DNA of 64,000 bases, taken from contig CAZQHK010000021.1 of assembly GCA_964593455.1 (NCBI GenBank), positions 1 to 64,000 of the forward strand, given 5' to 3'. How positions within the stretch are numbered: position 1 is the stretch's first letter; each line of letters starts with the position of its first letter. This document shows positions 8,546 through 18,492 of the stretch, piece after piece. Both the position numbers and the translations under genes were made by a program. Source of the stretch: CAZQHK01 sp964593455. GTDB lineage: Bacteria > Muiribacteriota > CAYSPT01. Below the pieces are notes generated by a model. It searched no databases. It was not told the DNA's origin and worked only from the letters and a program-made list of their open reading frames with translations.

Positions 8546-10417
8546 TCAGTCCATAAAATAAACGTCCGCTTGATCGGACGTTACTTTCGGCCGACCCAAC
8601 AGTCGCTCGAGAAAGGGGGACAGATCGACTTTCCGTTCCACCGGAGGGAGTTCCTCCACTCCCTTCTTACCAAAGCCGTCCTGATCGTCCTGCGAAAAAC
8701 CGAAGAAAGAGTGTTTCTGTCCGGGAGGGAGCCCAAGTTCGAAACCACCATCATCGCCGTCCGGAGAGGGATAATGAGCCATTTTTGACTGCTGGACTTG
8801 GCTGTCAATAGTCCATCCTTTGACCTTTTTATGATAGATGATATACCCGAATCCCAATTCGGCCAGTTTGTTTAGACTGGCTCTATATTCCGGTAGTCTT
8901 TCATCGCTCCACTCCGTGCGGTATCCGACCACCTGCAGAAACGGATTTCCGGCCACCAATTGGTCAAACTTCTTCGGATGGCCGTACTCGACCTCCACTC
9001 CGACCCCGGTCATAATCGGAAACCCATGGAACGTCTGAAACCACGCCGCCTCGGTAACCGTTTCCTGCCACAACAACGGTACGTCGATGACTGCCCGTGG
9101 CGGAAACCGCCGCAGGGAATCGGCCGCAACCGGACGGTCGGGAACGGGAACGAGATGGCCGAATCGTCCCAGGTATCCCATCAGGCAACTGCCGGCCAAG
9201 AGAACGATCAGCACTACCATTCTCGATCTCTTTCCCGGTTTTACCCGATCGAAAAGAGACGAAATGGAGGTGGCGAAAAGAAGTGCGCAGGCCGCGTAGA
9301 CCACGATACTGAAACGTTCGCAATCCACGATACGGGTAAAGATCGGCACGATGAATTTGAGAACCGTAAACGGCATGAGAAGAGAAAAATCAACAAACGG
9401 CAACGTCAGCCAACCGCCCAGTGAAAATAGATAAAATACCACCGCCACACCGAACCAGAACAGGTGTTTCGCTTCCCCCAGCTTAAAAATAGTCAATGAC
9501 AGTAACGCCGTGACCAGTGTGAATATGGACCATGGACCAAAAAAATCACCAGGCGCATTACCCAAAATGAAAAGCTCCGAAGCACTCTCCTTCTCGCCGC
9601 CGGGCAACACGGTATCGAGTGACAACCCCTGCACCTTGCCTTCCTGCAAACCCTGGCTCAAAATAGGATAGAGCAGCGGCAGGCTGATAGTGAGAAACAA
9701 GATATAGATCACGAATAAACGTACCGCCGGCGCCAGGCGGCGGCCTTGAGGCTGGAGAAGCATAAACAGGGGAAGCGCCAAAAAACCGAGCACGACCGCA
9801 AACGCAGCGGTAAACCAGTAGAAAAAACCGGTCAAACCGAGAAACAAAGTGGCCAGCACTATGGTCTTTCTGCCCCCCCGCATACACGCCTCCAGAAAGA
9901 AGACAAGGTAAATAACAAAAAACCATGTAATAGCCTGGTCGGTACCGCCCTCGAAAGCGTGCCTGAAAGCGTATGGATTCAGCGAATACAACACTGCGGA
10001 AACGGCGGCGACATCGTATCCGATTCCCAGTTTTCTGCAGGCGATGAAGAACCCGAGCCCATTGAGCAAGAGGATGAACAAACCTTCAATATTGACGTCC
10101 GCGGGGAATCCGACCAGCGGGCGGACGGCGGCGGCCACAAGCTGGATATAATGACAGGGGTTGGTTACCGACAGGTTTACTCCAAACGGGTAAAACCACA
10201 TGGGTGTCCGGGAGATTTGCGAAGGGTGTTCCGCTATCTGAGGCCAGCGGCTCGACACATACCATGAATCCCAAAGCGGAAAGATATTGGCATTGTAAAT
10301 GGCCTTACCTTCACTGATAACATGGGTAGTCAAGCGGCTGTATAGGGGCCAGGACGCGGCTCCGAGAGCGGCCAGAATAAGAATACCCACGGACAGTATC
10401 CGTACCAGTCTCTTCAT
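8546..10417 (-). CDS. Polytopic membrane protein, probable glycosyltransferase-like (paralogue 2 of 3)
   Basis: A 623-aa protein with many hydrophobic helices (residues 8-430) and a soluble C-terminal part. It shares with the protein at 6378-8234 the loop RTPMWFYPFGVNLS and the tail motifs AVIDVPLL and HGFPIMTGVG. Near the C-terminus is a low-complexity stretch rich in G, P and D (PSPDGDDGGFELGLPPG). It starts at ATG with GGAAGAGG about 7 bp upstream. It is divergent from the SGNH-hydrolase operon and convergent with paralogue 1, with repeat A1 between the two 3' ends. A GT-C-like role in surface glycosylation is inferred from topology and neighbours. Confidence 0.75.
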   Translation of the reverse strand: MKRLVRILSVGILILAALGAASWPLYSRLTTHVISEGKAIYNANIFPLWDSWYVSSRWPQIAEHPSQISRTPMWFYPFGVNLSVTNPCHYIQLVAAAVRPLVGFPADVNIEGLFILLLNGLGFFIACRKLGIGYDVAAVSAVLYSLNPYAFRHAFEGGTDQAITWFFVIYLVFFLEACMRGGRKTIVLATLFLGLTGFFYWFTAAFAVVLGFLALPLFMLLQPQGRRLAPAVRLFVIYILFLTISLPLLYPILSQGLQEGKVQGLSLDTVLPGGEKESASELFILGNAPGDFFGPWSIFTLVTALLSLTIFKLGEAKHLFWFGVAVVFYLFSLGGWLTLPFVDFSLLMPFTVLKFIVPIFTRIVDCERFSIVVYAACALLFATSISSLFDRVKPGKRSRMVVLIVLLAGSCLMGYLGRFGHLVPVPDRPVAADSLRRFPPRAVIDVPLLWQETVTEAAWFQTFHGFPIMTGVGVEVEYGHPKKFDQLVAGNPFLQVVGYRTEWSDERLPEYRASLNKLAELGFGYIIYHKKVKGWTIDSQVQQSKMAHYPSPDGDDGGFELGLPPGQKHSFFGFSQDDQDGFGKKGVEELPPVERKVDLSPFLERLLGRPKVTSDQADVYFMD

Positions 10418-10593
10418 CCGACCTCTTCCTTCCCCCGGTTATCCCTGAGACACCAACAACGATACTACCATAGCATATTCACGCGAGGAATATGGATCCG
10501 CTTGTTTGAACTGTTCAACCCGGACACTACGTATGTACGGATACCGGGCGGGCGGGATGTAACAGCCTGCTTACCGCACGGACCGTCCGGATG

Positions 10594-10602
10594 TGATATA
10601 AT
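10594..10602 (+). promoter_or_regulatory. Extended -10 promoter of the SGNH/U32/GT2/TMTC operon
   Basis: TGATATAAT (10594-10602) is a consensus TATAAT with a TGN extension, 30 bp upstream of the ATG at 10632. No good -35 box is found at 16-18 bp, as is usual for extended -10 promoters. Confidence 0.5.
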
Positions 10603-10631
10603 TCGCATATTGATCCTGTAAGTTAGGTAGG

Positions 10632-11954
10632 ATGACGGTGCCTGAAAGACCCACCACTTCCATTCCGGTACGCCGGAAACTTATGTATGGTCTGGTAATC
10701 GTAATCGCGTTTTTCTTCCTGCTGGAAATAGGACTCCGCCTGGTTGGCTATACCGGGGAAACACGTTCCACCACCGCTCTGGAAGTTTACGGCGACCCAC
10801 CCAAGCCTTTTACCCTGAAACCCGGTCCTGACGGAACCAAAACGGTGTCAACAAACACGGCCGAGACGTTTCGTCCCGGCACGTTTCTCATCCCTAAACC
10901 GCCTGGTGAGCAGCGTGTTTTTTGTTTCGGCGGTTCGGCCACCTTCGGCTCTCAGGTGACAACCGAGGAAACCTATTCTCCCCGGCTGCAAAAACAACTT
11001 CAGAATAGATTGGACGACTCCGACTCTAAAGTAAATGTGATCAATCTCGGCCGGCCGGCCTTAGAATCATTCAGGATTAAACACCTGGTGAAGGAAATCA
11101 TAGACGGTTTCGAGGCGGATCTGCTCGTTCTCTACACCGGTCACAACGATTATATCAATGTCCTGAGGATCGATGACATTCTGACCATCGAAAAACTTTC
11201 CCGGACGAGCCTTAAGCGACGTCTTAAGATTATTCGCCTGCTTTCGCCTTCCAGGGTATTCCAGCTTCTCGAACAGCTGGTCTGGGCAAGCCGCCGCACG
11301 TTGGAAAAAACCATTACCTACGACGAGTATGTCCAGGCGAAACGTCAAGTCTTCCGCATGGCTGAAGCGGGATTCAAAGACAATATTGAAGATATCATCC
11401 TCATGGCCAGAAAAGCCGACATACCGGTTCTGCTCTGTACCGTTGCTTCGATAACCTACGGATGCCCTCCTTTTAACTCGGCGCTGCCCGGCAAACTTTC
11501 ACACAGCGATTGGGGAGCGCTCCTGGATCTTAACGATCAGATCGTTTTCAGGCTCTGGCAGAACCGTCCCCAGGAGGCCGTGGAGATAGCTCAAACAACC
11601 CTTCAAATTAACCCGCGAAACGCTCATCTGCTTTACCTGTACGGTTCCGCCCTGTTCAATTCGGGACGTTTCGATGAAGCCAAAGCAGCATTACAAAGCG
11701 CCAGAGACGAAGACATTTCCGGCCGGCGTGCGCCGGGCAACGTCAACCGTATCCTCAAAGAACTGGTTCAGCTCTATTCTATACCGTTGGCTGATATTGA
11801 GCGGGCTTTTCAGGACCGCTGCCGAAATGGAATCATCGACGATTCACTCTTCATTGACCCTATTCATCCATCCCCTGAAGGACACCGGGTAATCGCCGAA
11901 ACTCTGGCCAAAACAATTATAGATTCGGGCATACTCTCCGTTCGGGACCGTTGA
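10632..11954 (+). CDS. Membrane-anchored SGNH/GDSL-family hydrolase with TPR-like insert
   Basis: A 440-aa protein with one N-terminal membrane helix (about residues 17-37) and then an SGNH fold facing the periplasm. All four blocks can be placed: nucleophile Ser102 in GGSATFGS, Gly140 in NLGRPA, Asn172 in YTGHNDY, and the Asp409/His412 pair in DPIHPSPEGH. Between blocks III and V lies a helical segment (about 300-350) with TPR character (NPRNAHLLYLYGSALFNSGR). SGNH enzymes of this kind often add or remove acyl groups on surface glycans; the substrate is not known here. It heads a plus-strand operon with a U32-like protein, a GT2 glycosyltransferase and a TMTC-like protein, which supports glycan modification. 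Confidence 0.85.
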   Translation: MTVPERPTTSIPVRRKLMYGLVIVIAFFFLLEIGLRLVGYTGETRSTTALEVYGDPPKPFTLKPGPDGTKTVSTNTAETFRPGTFLIPKPPGEQRVFCFGGSATFGSQVTTEETYSPRLQKQLQNRLDDSDSKVNVINLGRPALESFRIKHLVKEIIDGFEADLLVLYTGHNDYINVLRIDDILTIEKLSRTSLKRRLKIIRLLSPSRVFQLLEQLVWASRRTLEKTITYDEYVQAKRQVFRMAEAGFKDNIEDIILMARKADIPVLLCTVASITYGCPPFNSALPGKLSHSDWGALLDLNDQIVFRLWQNRPQEAVEIAQTTLQINPRNAHLLYLYGSALFNSGRFDEAKAALQSARDEDISGRRAPGNVNRILKELVQLYSIPLADIERAFQDRCRNGIIDDSLFIDPIHPSPEGHRVIAETLAKTIIDSGILSVRDR

Positions 11955-12000
11955 CAGCAGAGGCACGGGAAGCATAAGATTATGGAGAAACTTTTAGAGA

Positions 12001-12801
12001 ATGGACACCATGGATAGAGCCATCTTAATCAACACGCTCGAAGGACTGCCGTACTTGAAGGACGACCACGCCAGGTTGTATTTCGGGGTAGAGTTCTGCG
12101 AACGTCTCATCCCTTCTTCAAACGATGTCCTTGAAGCATTCGAAAAAGCGCTTTCAACCGGAAAAAAAGTGACGCTTGTTACTCCCTACGTTTTTGAAAA
12201 AGGGCTTGATAAACTAGAAAAACTGCTCGATGATATCGAGGCTCACCACACCGGAATTGAAGTTATTTTTAACGATTGGGGAGTTCTCGAACTGCTCAAG
12301 GACCGGTTCAAACCGGTGCTGGGACGGTTACTCAACCGCCAGGCCAGAGGACCCCGGATTCTCGAGCATATGAAACTTCTCAATCCCGAGGACGAGCTGC
12401 ACTACAAGAAAAGCGTGGCCGATCACGGTTTCTTCTCGCAGTTCATCTCCGGCCAGGGTGTAGTCCGGGTCGAACTTGATAACCTTCTTCACGGCATCGA
12501 CCATCAGAGTCCGCTGCCGGCTTCGCTGTATGTTCCGTTTGGATACGTGACTACCACCCGGTTCTGCCTGGCGGTCCTTCATGAACGGCTTAAAATCCCT
12601 GAAGATAAAGTCCTTTTACGTCAGCTTCTGCCATGTTCCCGGGAATGTATGGACCAGGAGTTCCAGATCAGCAGCGAACGTCTACCGGTACCTCTTTACA
12701 TCCGGGGTACGTCTGAGTTTTACCGCAACGAGCATCTTCCTGAAAATCTTAATGAGCTTAATATCGATCGGATCGTGGTTGAACCGGAGGTACCCAGGTG
12801 A
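12001..12801 (+). CDS. U32-like (UbiV-type) protein
   Basis: A 266-aa protein without signal peptide. LYFGVEFCERL, VTPYVFEKG, EVIFNDWGVLELL and PVLGRLLNRQARGPRI match the pattern of UbiV-like U32 proteins as I know it. Cysteines in RFC and PCSREC could bind an Fe-S cluster. It is shorter than the U32 protein at 5261-6370 and lacks that protein's N-terminal signature. It may therefore be the second subunit of a two-protein system, as UbiU and UbiV are, although the two genes lie 6 kb apart. The stop overlaps the GTG start of the GT2 gene (GTGA), indicating coupling. A second in-frame ATG at 12010 is an alternative start. Confidence 0.6.
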   Translation: MDTMDRAILINTLEGLPYLKDDHARLYFGVEFCERLIPSSNDVLEAFEKALSTGKKVTLVTPYVFEKGLDKLEKLLDDIEAHHTGIEVIFNDWGVLELLKDRFKPVLGRLLNRQARGPRILEHMKLLNPEDELHYKKSVADHGFFSQFISGQGVVRVELDNLLHGIDHQSPLPASLYVPFGYVTTTRFCLAVLHERLKIPEDKVLLRQLLPCSRECMDQEFQISSERLPVPLYIRGTSEFYRNEHLPENLNELNIDRIVVEPEVPR

Positions 12802-13877
12802 GCGCTACCAGTCGGCCGGCCGCAACAGCTGAACTACCGTTCATTTCTGTAGTCATACCGGTTAAAGACAGATATGACGAAGTCCGGCAGTGCTTGTCGG
12901 CCTTGTCGGTGTCCGCGTATGAAAAAAAGGAAGTCATCGTGGTGGACGATGGCTCTAAGATACCGCTTTGTGAAACCGACCTGCCCGGTAAGTGCACCGT
13001 TATCAGATTCGACCGGTCCCGGGGTCCATCAGTCGCCCGCAACACCGGCGCCCGGGCGGCCGCGGGCACTATCATACTTTTTCTTGATTCGGATTGTATC
13101 CTGGAGCAGGATATCCTGGAAAAAATCGGCTCTCTCTCACTACGGTATCCCAGCGTGGCGGCTTTCAATGGGATCTATGTAACACCGCCCGCAACCGAGA
13201 GTATTTCGTCCCGCTTTGCCGCCCTGGAGATGAACTACTGTTTCCTCAACCCGCCGTCTACGGTATTCACCGCTCTCAGCGCTATACGACGGGAAGTATT
13301 CATTGAATCAGGCGGGTTTGATGAATCGCTCACCAGCCCGTTTGCCGATGATGTTCTCCTGGGCTGGAAACTCGAAGAACTCGGTTACACAACCATGTTC
13401 GATTTTGACCTGAGAACTCTGCATCTCAAACAATACTCGTTTTTCTCCTACCTGGCAAACTCCTTCGAACATCATGCCGTAATCACTGCTTTATGCATGA
13501 CGGAAGTACTATCGTTTTTCTCACGCTCCGAAAAACGACCAGACAACCATTTTTTGTTGCCTATCGTGTCTGACCGACGCCCGATAAACCTGGGGATCTT
13601 TACCGCCCTGATTATCTGGATAGGAACCTGGATCATCAACTCGTTTTTCGGCCGGCCTGGTAGATTCCTTAGATTCGTTCCCGGATTACTCATGACCGCC
13701 TTGATTTTCAACAATGCCAGGCTCTTTTTGTACCTTGTCCGGAAGACAGGCTGGCAAACGGCGCTACTGTCAGGACCTCTCATGTTAGCAGATATAGCTG
13801 CCTCTTCAGCAGGATTTTTTACTGGTCTGTTGAGGGCTCTAAGCGTTGATAACGGTAACGAGCTTTCGATAAAGTGA
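12798..13877 (+). CDS. Family 2 glycosyltransferase with C-terminal membrane helices
   Basis: A 359-aa GT-A enzyme. The nucleotide-sugar-binding core begins at about residue 14 (FISVVIPVKDRYDEVRQCL, then EVIVVDDGS). RNTGARAAAG and the metal-binding FLDSDC follow, and ADDVLLGWKLEELG further on fits the acceptor-side ED-type motif. Two or three hydrophobic segments near the C-terminus (about 265-345) suggest anchoring to the inner membrane. It starts with GTG overlapping the upstream stop; the TMTC-like gene starts 18 bp downstream. It probably adds a sugar to a lipid-linked or protein acceptor; the sugar is unknown. Confidence 0.9.
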   Translation: MSATSRPAATAELPFISVVIPVKDRYDEVRQCLSALSVSAYEKKEVIVVDDGSKIPLCETDLPGKCTVIRFDRSRGPSVARNTGARAAAGTIILFLDSDCILEQDILEKIGSLSLRYPSVAAFNGIYVTPPATESISSRFAALEMNYCFLNPPSTVFTALSAIRREVFIESGGFDESLTSPFADDVLLGWKLEELGYTTMFDFDLRTLHLKQYSFFSYLANSFEHHAVITALCMTEVLSFFSRSEKRPDNHFLLPIVSDRRPINLGIFTALIIWIGTWIINSFFGRPGRFLRFVPGLLMTALIFNNARLFLYLVRKTGWQTALLSGPLMLADIAASSAGFFTGLLRALSVDNGNELSIK

Positions 13878-13894
13878 ATGAAGGTAGATGACCA

Positions 13895-15739
13895 GTGCAA
13901 AAGATTGGTGACCAGGAAATACGTTGGCCCATTGCCGTTCTGCTTATTATTATCGGAGCCACTTATTTCACCGGGCTTGACAATGAATTTGTGTTTGATG
14001 ACCTTTCGGTCCTTAAAAATAACATCTGTCTCGGGGATCTTTCGACCCTCAAACATCTTTTCACCTGGGATTATTTCGCCACCTTCTCCGAGTACACGTA
14101 CCGTCCCCTGGGCTCCTTCACATACTGGTTCGACGCCTGGATATGGGGCCACCGAAGCTTCGGCTACCATGTCACCAACCTCATCTTACACCTGGCAACG
14201 GTGGCGGCTCTATTTGGCCTGGTTCACGCCCTTGGCGGAAATTTCAGATCGGCTTTTCTCACTGCCACCGTGTTCGGGCTCAACCCGGTATTTTCCGAAG
14301 CGGTCTATTGCTCGGGCTTTCGGGAAGACCTGCTGGTGGCCCTGACATCTATCCTGGTCTTGACAGTCGTGGTGTCTTCGTCACGGCACTTATCCGGCCG
14401 GCGGCGAGTCGGGCTGGCCGGATGGTTGTTTGTGCTGGCCCTGTTTTCAAAAGAGTCAGCGGCAGCCATCCCCCCGGTTTGCCTCATCACCCTGCTTTTT
14501 AACTCTCCCGGAATTCCCCTCAACCTTGTAAAAGACAGAAAAAGAACAACCGGAATCTTGTTCTGTGTCCTGGCCGGATACCTGTATCTGCGATTTTCAC
14601 TTCTCAAACACCCTTTGGACAGTCTGACCAATTTTCATGGTGGAAGCTTTTTTTCCAACCTGATCAACGTGCCCCGTTCCTATATGTTAGCCATGTGGAA
14701 ATTTCTGTTGCCGGTCAGCCTCGCGCCAGACTATCCGCTTTCTTTCTGGAACGAGCAGCTCTTCTGGGCCGGCGCTTGCCTGCTCATCTTGATTATTTCC
14801 GCTATAGCCCTGGCTTTCAACCGGCGAGAACGGTTTCCCCTGATAACCTTCGGCTTTTTGGGTTTTGTAACGATCTTTTCCGTGACCGCCAACTGGATTC
14901 CCATCCCTCAGTTTTTCGGAGAACGGTACCTCTACCTGCCGGGCGCACTCTTGAGCATTGCAGCTGGTTCATTTCTTGACCGGATTCTCACATCAATCGA
15001 AACTCTGCCCTCCCGGAAAATGCGGGTTCTAAAACCGGTAGCAGCTATTCTGACGGCGGCCCTGTTTACCGGTTATATCTACGGGACACGAACCGCTGCC
15101 GGGGTGTGGGCAAGCGAATACAATCTCTGGACCCACACCCTGCAAAAGCGGCCGCGTAGCTCTTTAGCCAGGGAACATATCGGAGCCTGGTGGGTTAACA
15201 GCGGCAACCTTCCAAAAGCCAGAGACTTTTTTATCGCCACTCGTGCCCTCGACCCGTCAACGCCTGAACCGCTGGCAAACCTGGTTTCCGTCAGCCTTAT
15301 GTCCGGAGACTATAAAGAGGCAAAAAAGCTTATCCGCCAGGGACTCGATGAGTTTGAGAACACAGGTATTTTCCAGACAAAGGCGGGATTTTTTGAAGCC
15401 AGTAAAGGAGATCATAAAAAAGCGGAAATCTGGTTTCGAAAAGCGTTGGAGGTAAATCCGTACGACGCCCGTCCACTTTATCACCTGGGTAGGTATTACC
15501 TCTCCTATAACCACCTGGATGAGGCCGGAGAAGCCGCCCGGGAATATCGTCGAAAGGCGCCGGGCGATCCGCAGGGAGTCATTTTGCTGGCCGATATCTT
15601 CGAGGCAGAAGATAATCTCTATGAAGCCTGGCGGCTGCTTGGCTGGTTGAATAAACGGCTGCCTGGAGACGCGGCGGTCGAGAAGAAACTCGACCGGATC
15701 ACCAGGTTAAAGCAGATCAAGCAGGCGCCGAAACGCTAA
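13895..15739 (+). CDS. TMTC-like polytopic membrane protein with C-terminal TPRs
   Basis: A 614-aa protein. An N-terminal helix ends in EFVFDD, an acidic luminal or periplasmic motif of GT-C enzymes, and is followed by YTYRPLGSFTYW, typical of TMTC/DUF1736-like proteins. About ten membrane segments run to residue 400. The C-terminal 200 residues are TPR repeats (DPSTPEPLANLVSVSLMSG, NPYDARPLYHLGRYYLS). Eukaryotic TMTC proteins are O-mannosyltransferases; bacterial members are mostly uncharacterised, so mannosyl transfer to proteins is only an analogy. It is the last gene of the operon from 10632, starts at GTG and is convergent with the next gene at a distance of 5 bp. Confidence 0.8.
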   Translation: MQKIGDQEIRWPIAVLLIIIGATYFTGLDNEFVFDDLSVLKNNICLGDLSTLKHLFTWDYFATFSEYTYRPLGSFTYWFDAWIWGHRSFGYHVTNLILHLATVAALFGLVHALGGNFRSAFLTATVFGLNPVFSEAVYCSGFREDLLVALTSILVLTVVVSSSRHLSGRRRVGLAGWLFVLALFSKESAAAIPPVCLITLLFNSPGIPLNLVKDRKRTTGILFCVLAGYLYLRFSLLKHPLDSLTNFHGGSFFSNLINVPRSYMLAMWKFLLPVSLAPDYPLSFWNEQLFWAGACLLILIISAIALAFNRRERFPLITFGFLGFVTIFSVTANWIPIPQFFGERYLYLPGALLSIAAGSFLDRILTSIETLPSRKMRVLKPVAAILTAALFTGYIYGTRTAAGVWASEYNLWTHTLQKRPRSSLAREHIGAWWVNSGNLPKARDFFIATRALDPSTPEPLANLVSVSLMSGDYKEAKKLIRQGLDEFENTGIFQTKAGFFEASKGDHKKAEIWFRKALEVNPYDARPLYHLGRYYLSYNHLDEAGEAAREYRRKAPGDPQGVILLADIFEAEDNLYEAWRLLGWLNKRLPGDAAVEKKLDRITRLKQIKQAPKR

Positions 15740-15744
15740 GACGT

Positions 15745-16644
15745 TTACTTGCTTTCAAATAGTATCTTACCGCAATCTTTGAGATCATAACCCGGCAGAT
15801 TAGTAAACAGGCCGTGAATCTGTACCGGATTTATGTAGGCGATAAAATCCTGGATGACCTTGGTGGGCCAGATCTCCCGGGGGATGACCAGATCGAAACG
15901 TTCCTCCAACAGGGGAATGAAGTCCAGGGGGAGTGTATGTGTCGGATACTCGATGCCGATCCCCACATCAGCTTCATCAAAAAGGATTTTCTGCACAACT
16001 TCCAGATGGCTGTCCACAGTGTTGTCAAATCCTTTTATCCCGGCCGGATCGTATCCCTCTTCCCGCAGCAGGTACTCGAACAAAATCCTGGTTCCGGAAC
16101 CATCATTACGGTTGATAAACCGGAGATCTTTTTTGGCGACATCCTCGACTTCCCTGATTCCCAACGGATTGCCTTTTTTAACGATAAGTCCCTGAGTTCT
16201 ATACCACAGGTTGACGACGATATATCTCCGCGCCGCCAGGTGTCTATGCAGGAAGGGGAGGTTATACTCTCCGGTCCCCAGGTCAAGCAGGTGCACACAG
16301 CAAGCCTGGCATTTACTCATGGCCAGGGCTTGTATACCCTTCAAGCTGCCGATAGGAGAGTAGCAGGTAAATGACCGAGGAAACGTATCCCGGGAATAGT
16401 GGGCCAGCATGCGGGCCAGGAGAATGTCGTCGCTGCCGGCAATGCAGATATCGTTCTCGCGCTGCACCCGTTCGTCTATCCAACGCATGATGTGTTCCCG
16501 CGGAAAAAGCCACTTACCGGCAATCTTCACATGCGGAATACCCACTTCGCGAATGAGCTGATACACCTTTTTCTCATTCAGGCGGAGAAACTCAGCCAGT
16601 TCTTTTGTCGTCATCAGTTCCTGCATCAGGTCCATGTGTACCAT
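15745..16644 (-). CDS. HTH (excisionase-type) regulator with periplasmic-binding-like effector domain
   Basis: A 299-aa protein. Residues 11-60 form a MerR/Xis-type winged HTH (MTTKELAEFLRLNEKKVYQL, then GKWLFPREHIMRWI). Residues 65-290 form a PBP-like domain of the molybdate/tungstate-binding type, with NRNDGSGTRILFEYLL and DSHLEVVQKILFDEADVGIG as the ligand-pocket stretches. It is a cytoplasmic transcription factor that probably senses a small oxyanion or cofactor, but the ligand cannot be read from sequence. Three ATGs compete as start (16644, 16635, 16614); GAGAG is best spaced for 16635. It is divergent from the YVTN lipoprotein gene, whose 134-bp shared upstream region it may regulate. 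Confidence 0.8.
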   Translation of the reverse strand: MVHMDLMQELMTTKELAEFLRLNEKKVYQLIREVGIPHVKIAGKWLFPREHIMRWIDERVQRENDICIAGSDDILLARMLAHYSRDTFPRSFTCYSPIGSLKGIQALAMSKCQACCVHLLDLGTGEYNLPFLHRHLAARRYIVVNLWYRTQGLIVKKGNPLGIREVEDVAKKDLRFINRNDGSGTRILFEYLLREEGYDPAGIKGFDNTVDSHLEVVQKILFDEADVGIGIEYPTHTLPLDFIPLLEERFDLVIPREIWPTKVIQDFIAYINPVQIHGLFTNLPGYDLKDCGKILFESK

Positions 16645-16778
16645 CTCTCAAGAGCCCTGTCAACGTTTCCGGGCAACCGCCAGTGATTCTCGCGACACGG
16701 ACCGCTTATTATATGTATAAGATCAAAAGTCTTTTCAGACGATAATGGTAAGTGACGTATGTAAAGGAGATTTAAACT

Positions 16779-18464
16779 ATGAAACGGCTGCTTACCATTT
16801 CGTTGTTTTTGATGATGCTTTCCATCATCGTCATCGGCTGTTTGGATAATGATGAGACCTATCTCTCGGAGTCGCGGGGAATACCGCCGGTGATGTCTAA
16901 TCTGAGTATTATCGACACGGTGACGAAACTGAGTTACACGGGCTCTATCTTCAGTATGATTCAAGACCGGCAGTATATTTCCACGGTAATTATCGACGAC
17001 GGGGACAGCGATATCAGCGCCCGGCTCAAGCTGACGGTTTCCTGGAAAATAATCAGTGAGCTTCCTACCGGACAGGCTGAATCAGGAACCAGTCACTACT
17101 GGTTGTACGATGACGGGACCGCCGGAGATGAAACCGCCGGAGACCACGTCTACACCGGTACCTGGGTGAGAAGCATCGAGTCCGATGATTTTACCGAAGA
17201 TGTGTACCTGTACATAACCGACAACAACGGCAATGCCAGCAATATGTTCTCGGCACGGTTTACCTTCAACCGTTACGCCGGCAATGTCCCGGTCATGCCG
17301 GTGAATTTAGCCTCCTCCGATATTACCACCAGCAGCTTTACTCTGAGCTGGGACGCTGTGGACGAAGCGACCGCGTATAAAATCTACCGCAATTCGAGTT
17401 ACTATCTTACCGTGGGTTCCGAGACCACTTCTGCTTCAATTACCTCTTTGAGCAGCGGGACCAGCTACAATATGCAGGTGGCCGCGGTCAACAACAGCGG
17501 CGCGGGAGAGAAATCCGGCACTTTGGCCGTTAGTACCGAGCAGGAATTGGCCGGGCATTCCTTTGAGGAAACCGTCAATGTAGGAAAAGCACCATGGGGA
17601 CTGGCAGTGGAGGCAAATGATAATTACCTTTACGTCACCAACTGGGCCAGCGGGACGCTTTCGATTATACAGCGCTCCGATCACACTATAGCAAAAACCA
17701 TCAGTGTCGGTCTCAACCCCAGCGGCATCGCCGCTGAACCTGGAGGGCAGTACGTTTATGTAACCAATTCAGCCGTTAATGACAGCACGGTTTCGGTAAT
17801 CGAAATAAGCAGCAATACCGTAGACAAAACTATTACCGTAGGCAACCGGCCGCGGGGCATCGCCGCTGAACCCACCGGCACCTATGTTTATGTAACCAGG
17901 CTCAGCGCAGACAGGGTAACGGTCATCGAAGTAGCCACCAACACCGTAGACAGCGAAATCGACGTGGGTGACGGGCCCGACGGTATTACCGCCGTTCTTG
18001 GTCAGCTCTTCGTCTATTCAGCCAACTCCTATGAGGATACCGTCTCCGTGATCAGCACCGTTACCAACACGGTGTCGGAGACGATTACAGTGGGAAACGG
18101 ACCCCGCGCCATGGCGGCCCACCCGGCCGGTTCGTACGTCTACGCAGCCAACTGGTATGATGACACGGTGTCGGTCATCGATACCGTCACCAACTCGGTG
18201 CTGACCACGGTGCAGGTGGGAAACGGACCCCAGGCACTGGCGGCCACCCACGAACACGTTTATACAGCCAACTATTTCGACGATACCGTTTCGGTCATCA
18301 GGATCTCAGACAACACCGTAGTACGGACCATTAACCTCAACGGCACTTCCCAGGGGAGCGGTCACTTCGGTCCCCGGTCGATAGCGGTTGATTCAAGCGG
18401 CGACAATCTCTACATAGCCAATCACAACATGGACAATGTATCTGTCTTCCAGATAGAGCCGTGA
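16779..18464 (+). CDS. Lipoprotein with FN3 domain and seven-bladed YVTN beta-propeller
   Basis: A 561-aa protein with a lipoprotein signal ending in VIGC (Cys21). Residues 30-165 are a beta-sandwich with the DDGTAGDETAGDHVYTGTW pattern common in bacterial surface proteins. Residues 172-258 are a fibronectin type III domain. Residues 265-561 hold seven YVTN-type blades of about 40 residues, each with a VGxxPxGIA strand and a YVYVTN-like strand; the last blade differs most (LNGTSQGSGHFGPRSIAVD). A full seven-bladed ring is therefore predicted. It probably binds ligands or partners at the surface. AAGGAG lies 9 bp before the ATG. It is divergent from the HTH-PBP regulator. Confidence 0.9.
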   Translation: MKRLLTISLFLMMLSIIVIGCLDNDETYLSESRGIPPVMSNLSIIDTVTKLSYTGSIFSMIQDRQYISTVIIDDGDSDISARLKLTVSWKIISELPTGQAESGTSHYWLYDDGTAGDETAGDHVYTGTWVRSIESDDFTEDVYLYITDNNGNASNMFSARFTFNRYAGNVPVMPVNLASSDITTSSFTLSWDAVDEATAYKIYRNSSYYLTVGSETTSASITSLSSGTSYNMQVAAVNNSGAGEKSGTLAVSTEQELAGHSFEETVNVGKAPWGLAVEANDNYLYVTNWASGTLSIIQRSDHTIAKTISVGLNPSGIAAEPGGQYVYVTNSAVNDSTVSVIEISSNTVDKTITVGNRPRGIAAEPTGTYVYVTRLSADRVTVIEVATNTVDSEIDVGDGPDGITAVLGQLFVYSANSYEDTVSVISTVTNTVSETITVGNGPRAMAAHPAGSYVYAANWYDDTVSVIDTVTNSVLTTVQVGNGPQALAATHEHVYTANYFDDTVSVIRISDNTVVRTINLNGTSQGSGHFGPRSIAVDSSGDNLYIANHNMDNVSVFQIEP

Positions 18465-18492
18465 GTTAATGAATCCATCCGACCTATAACAT

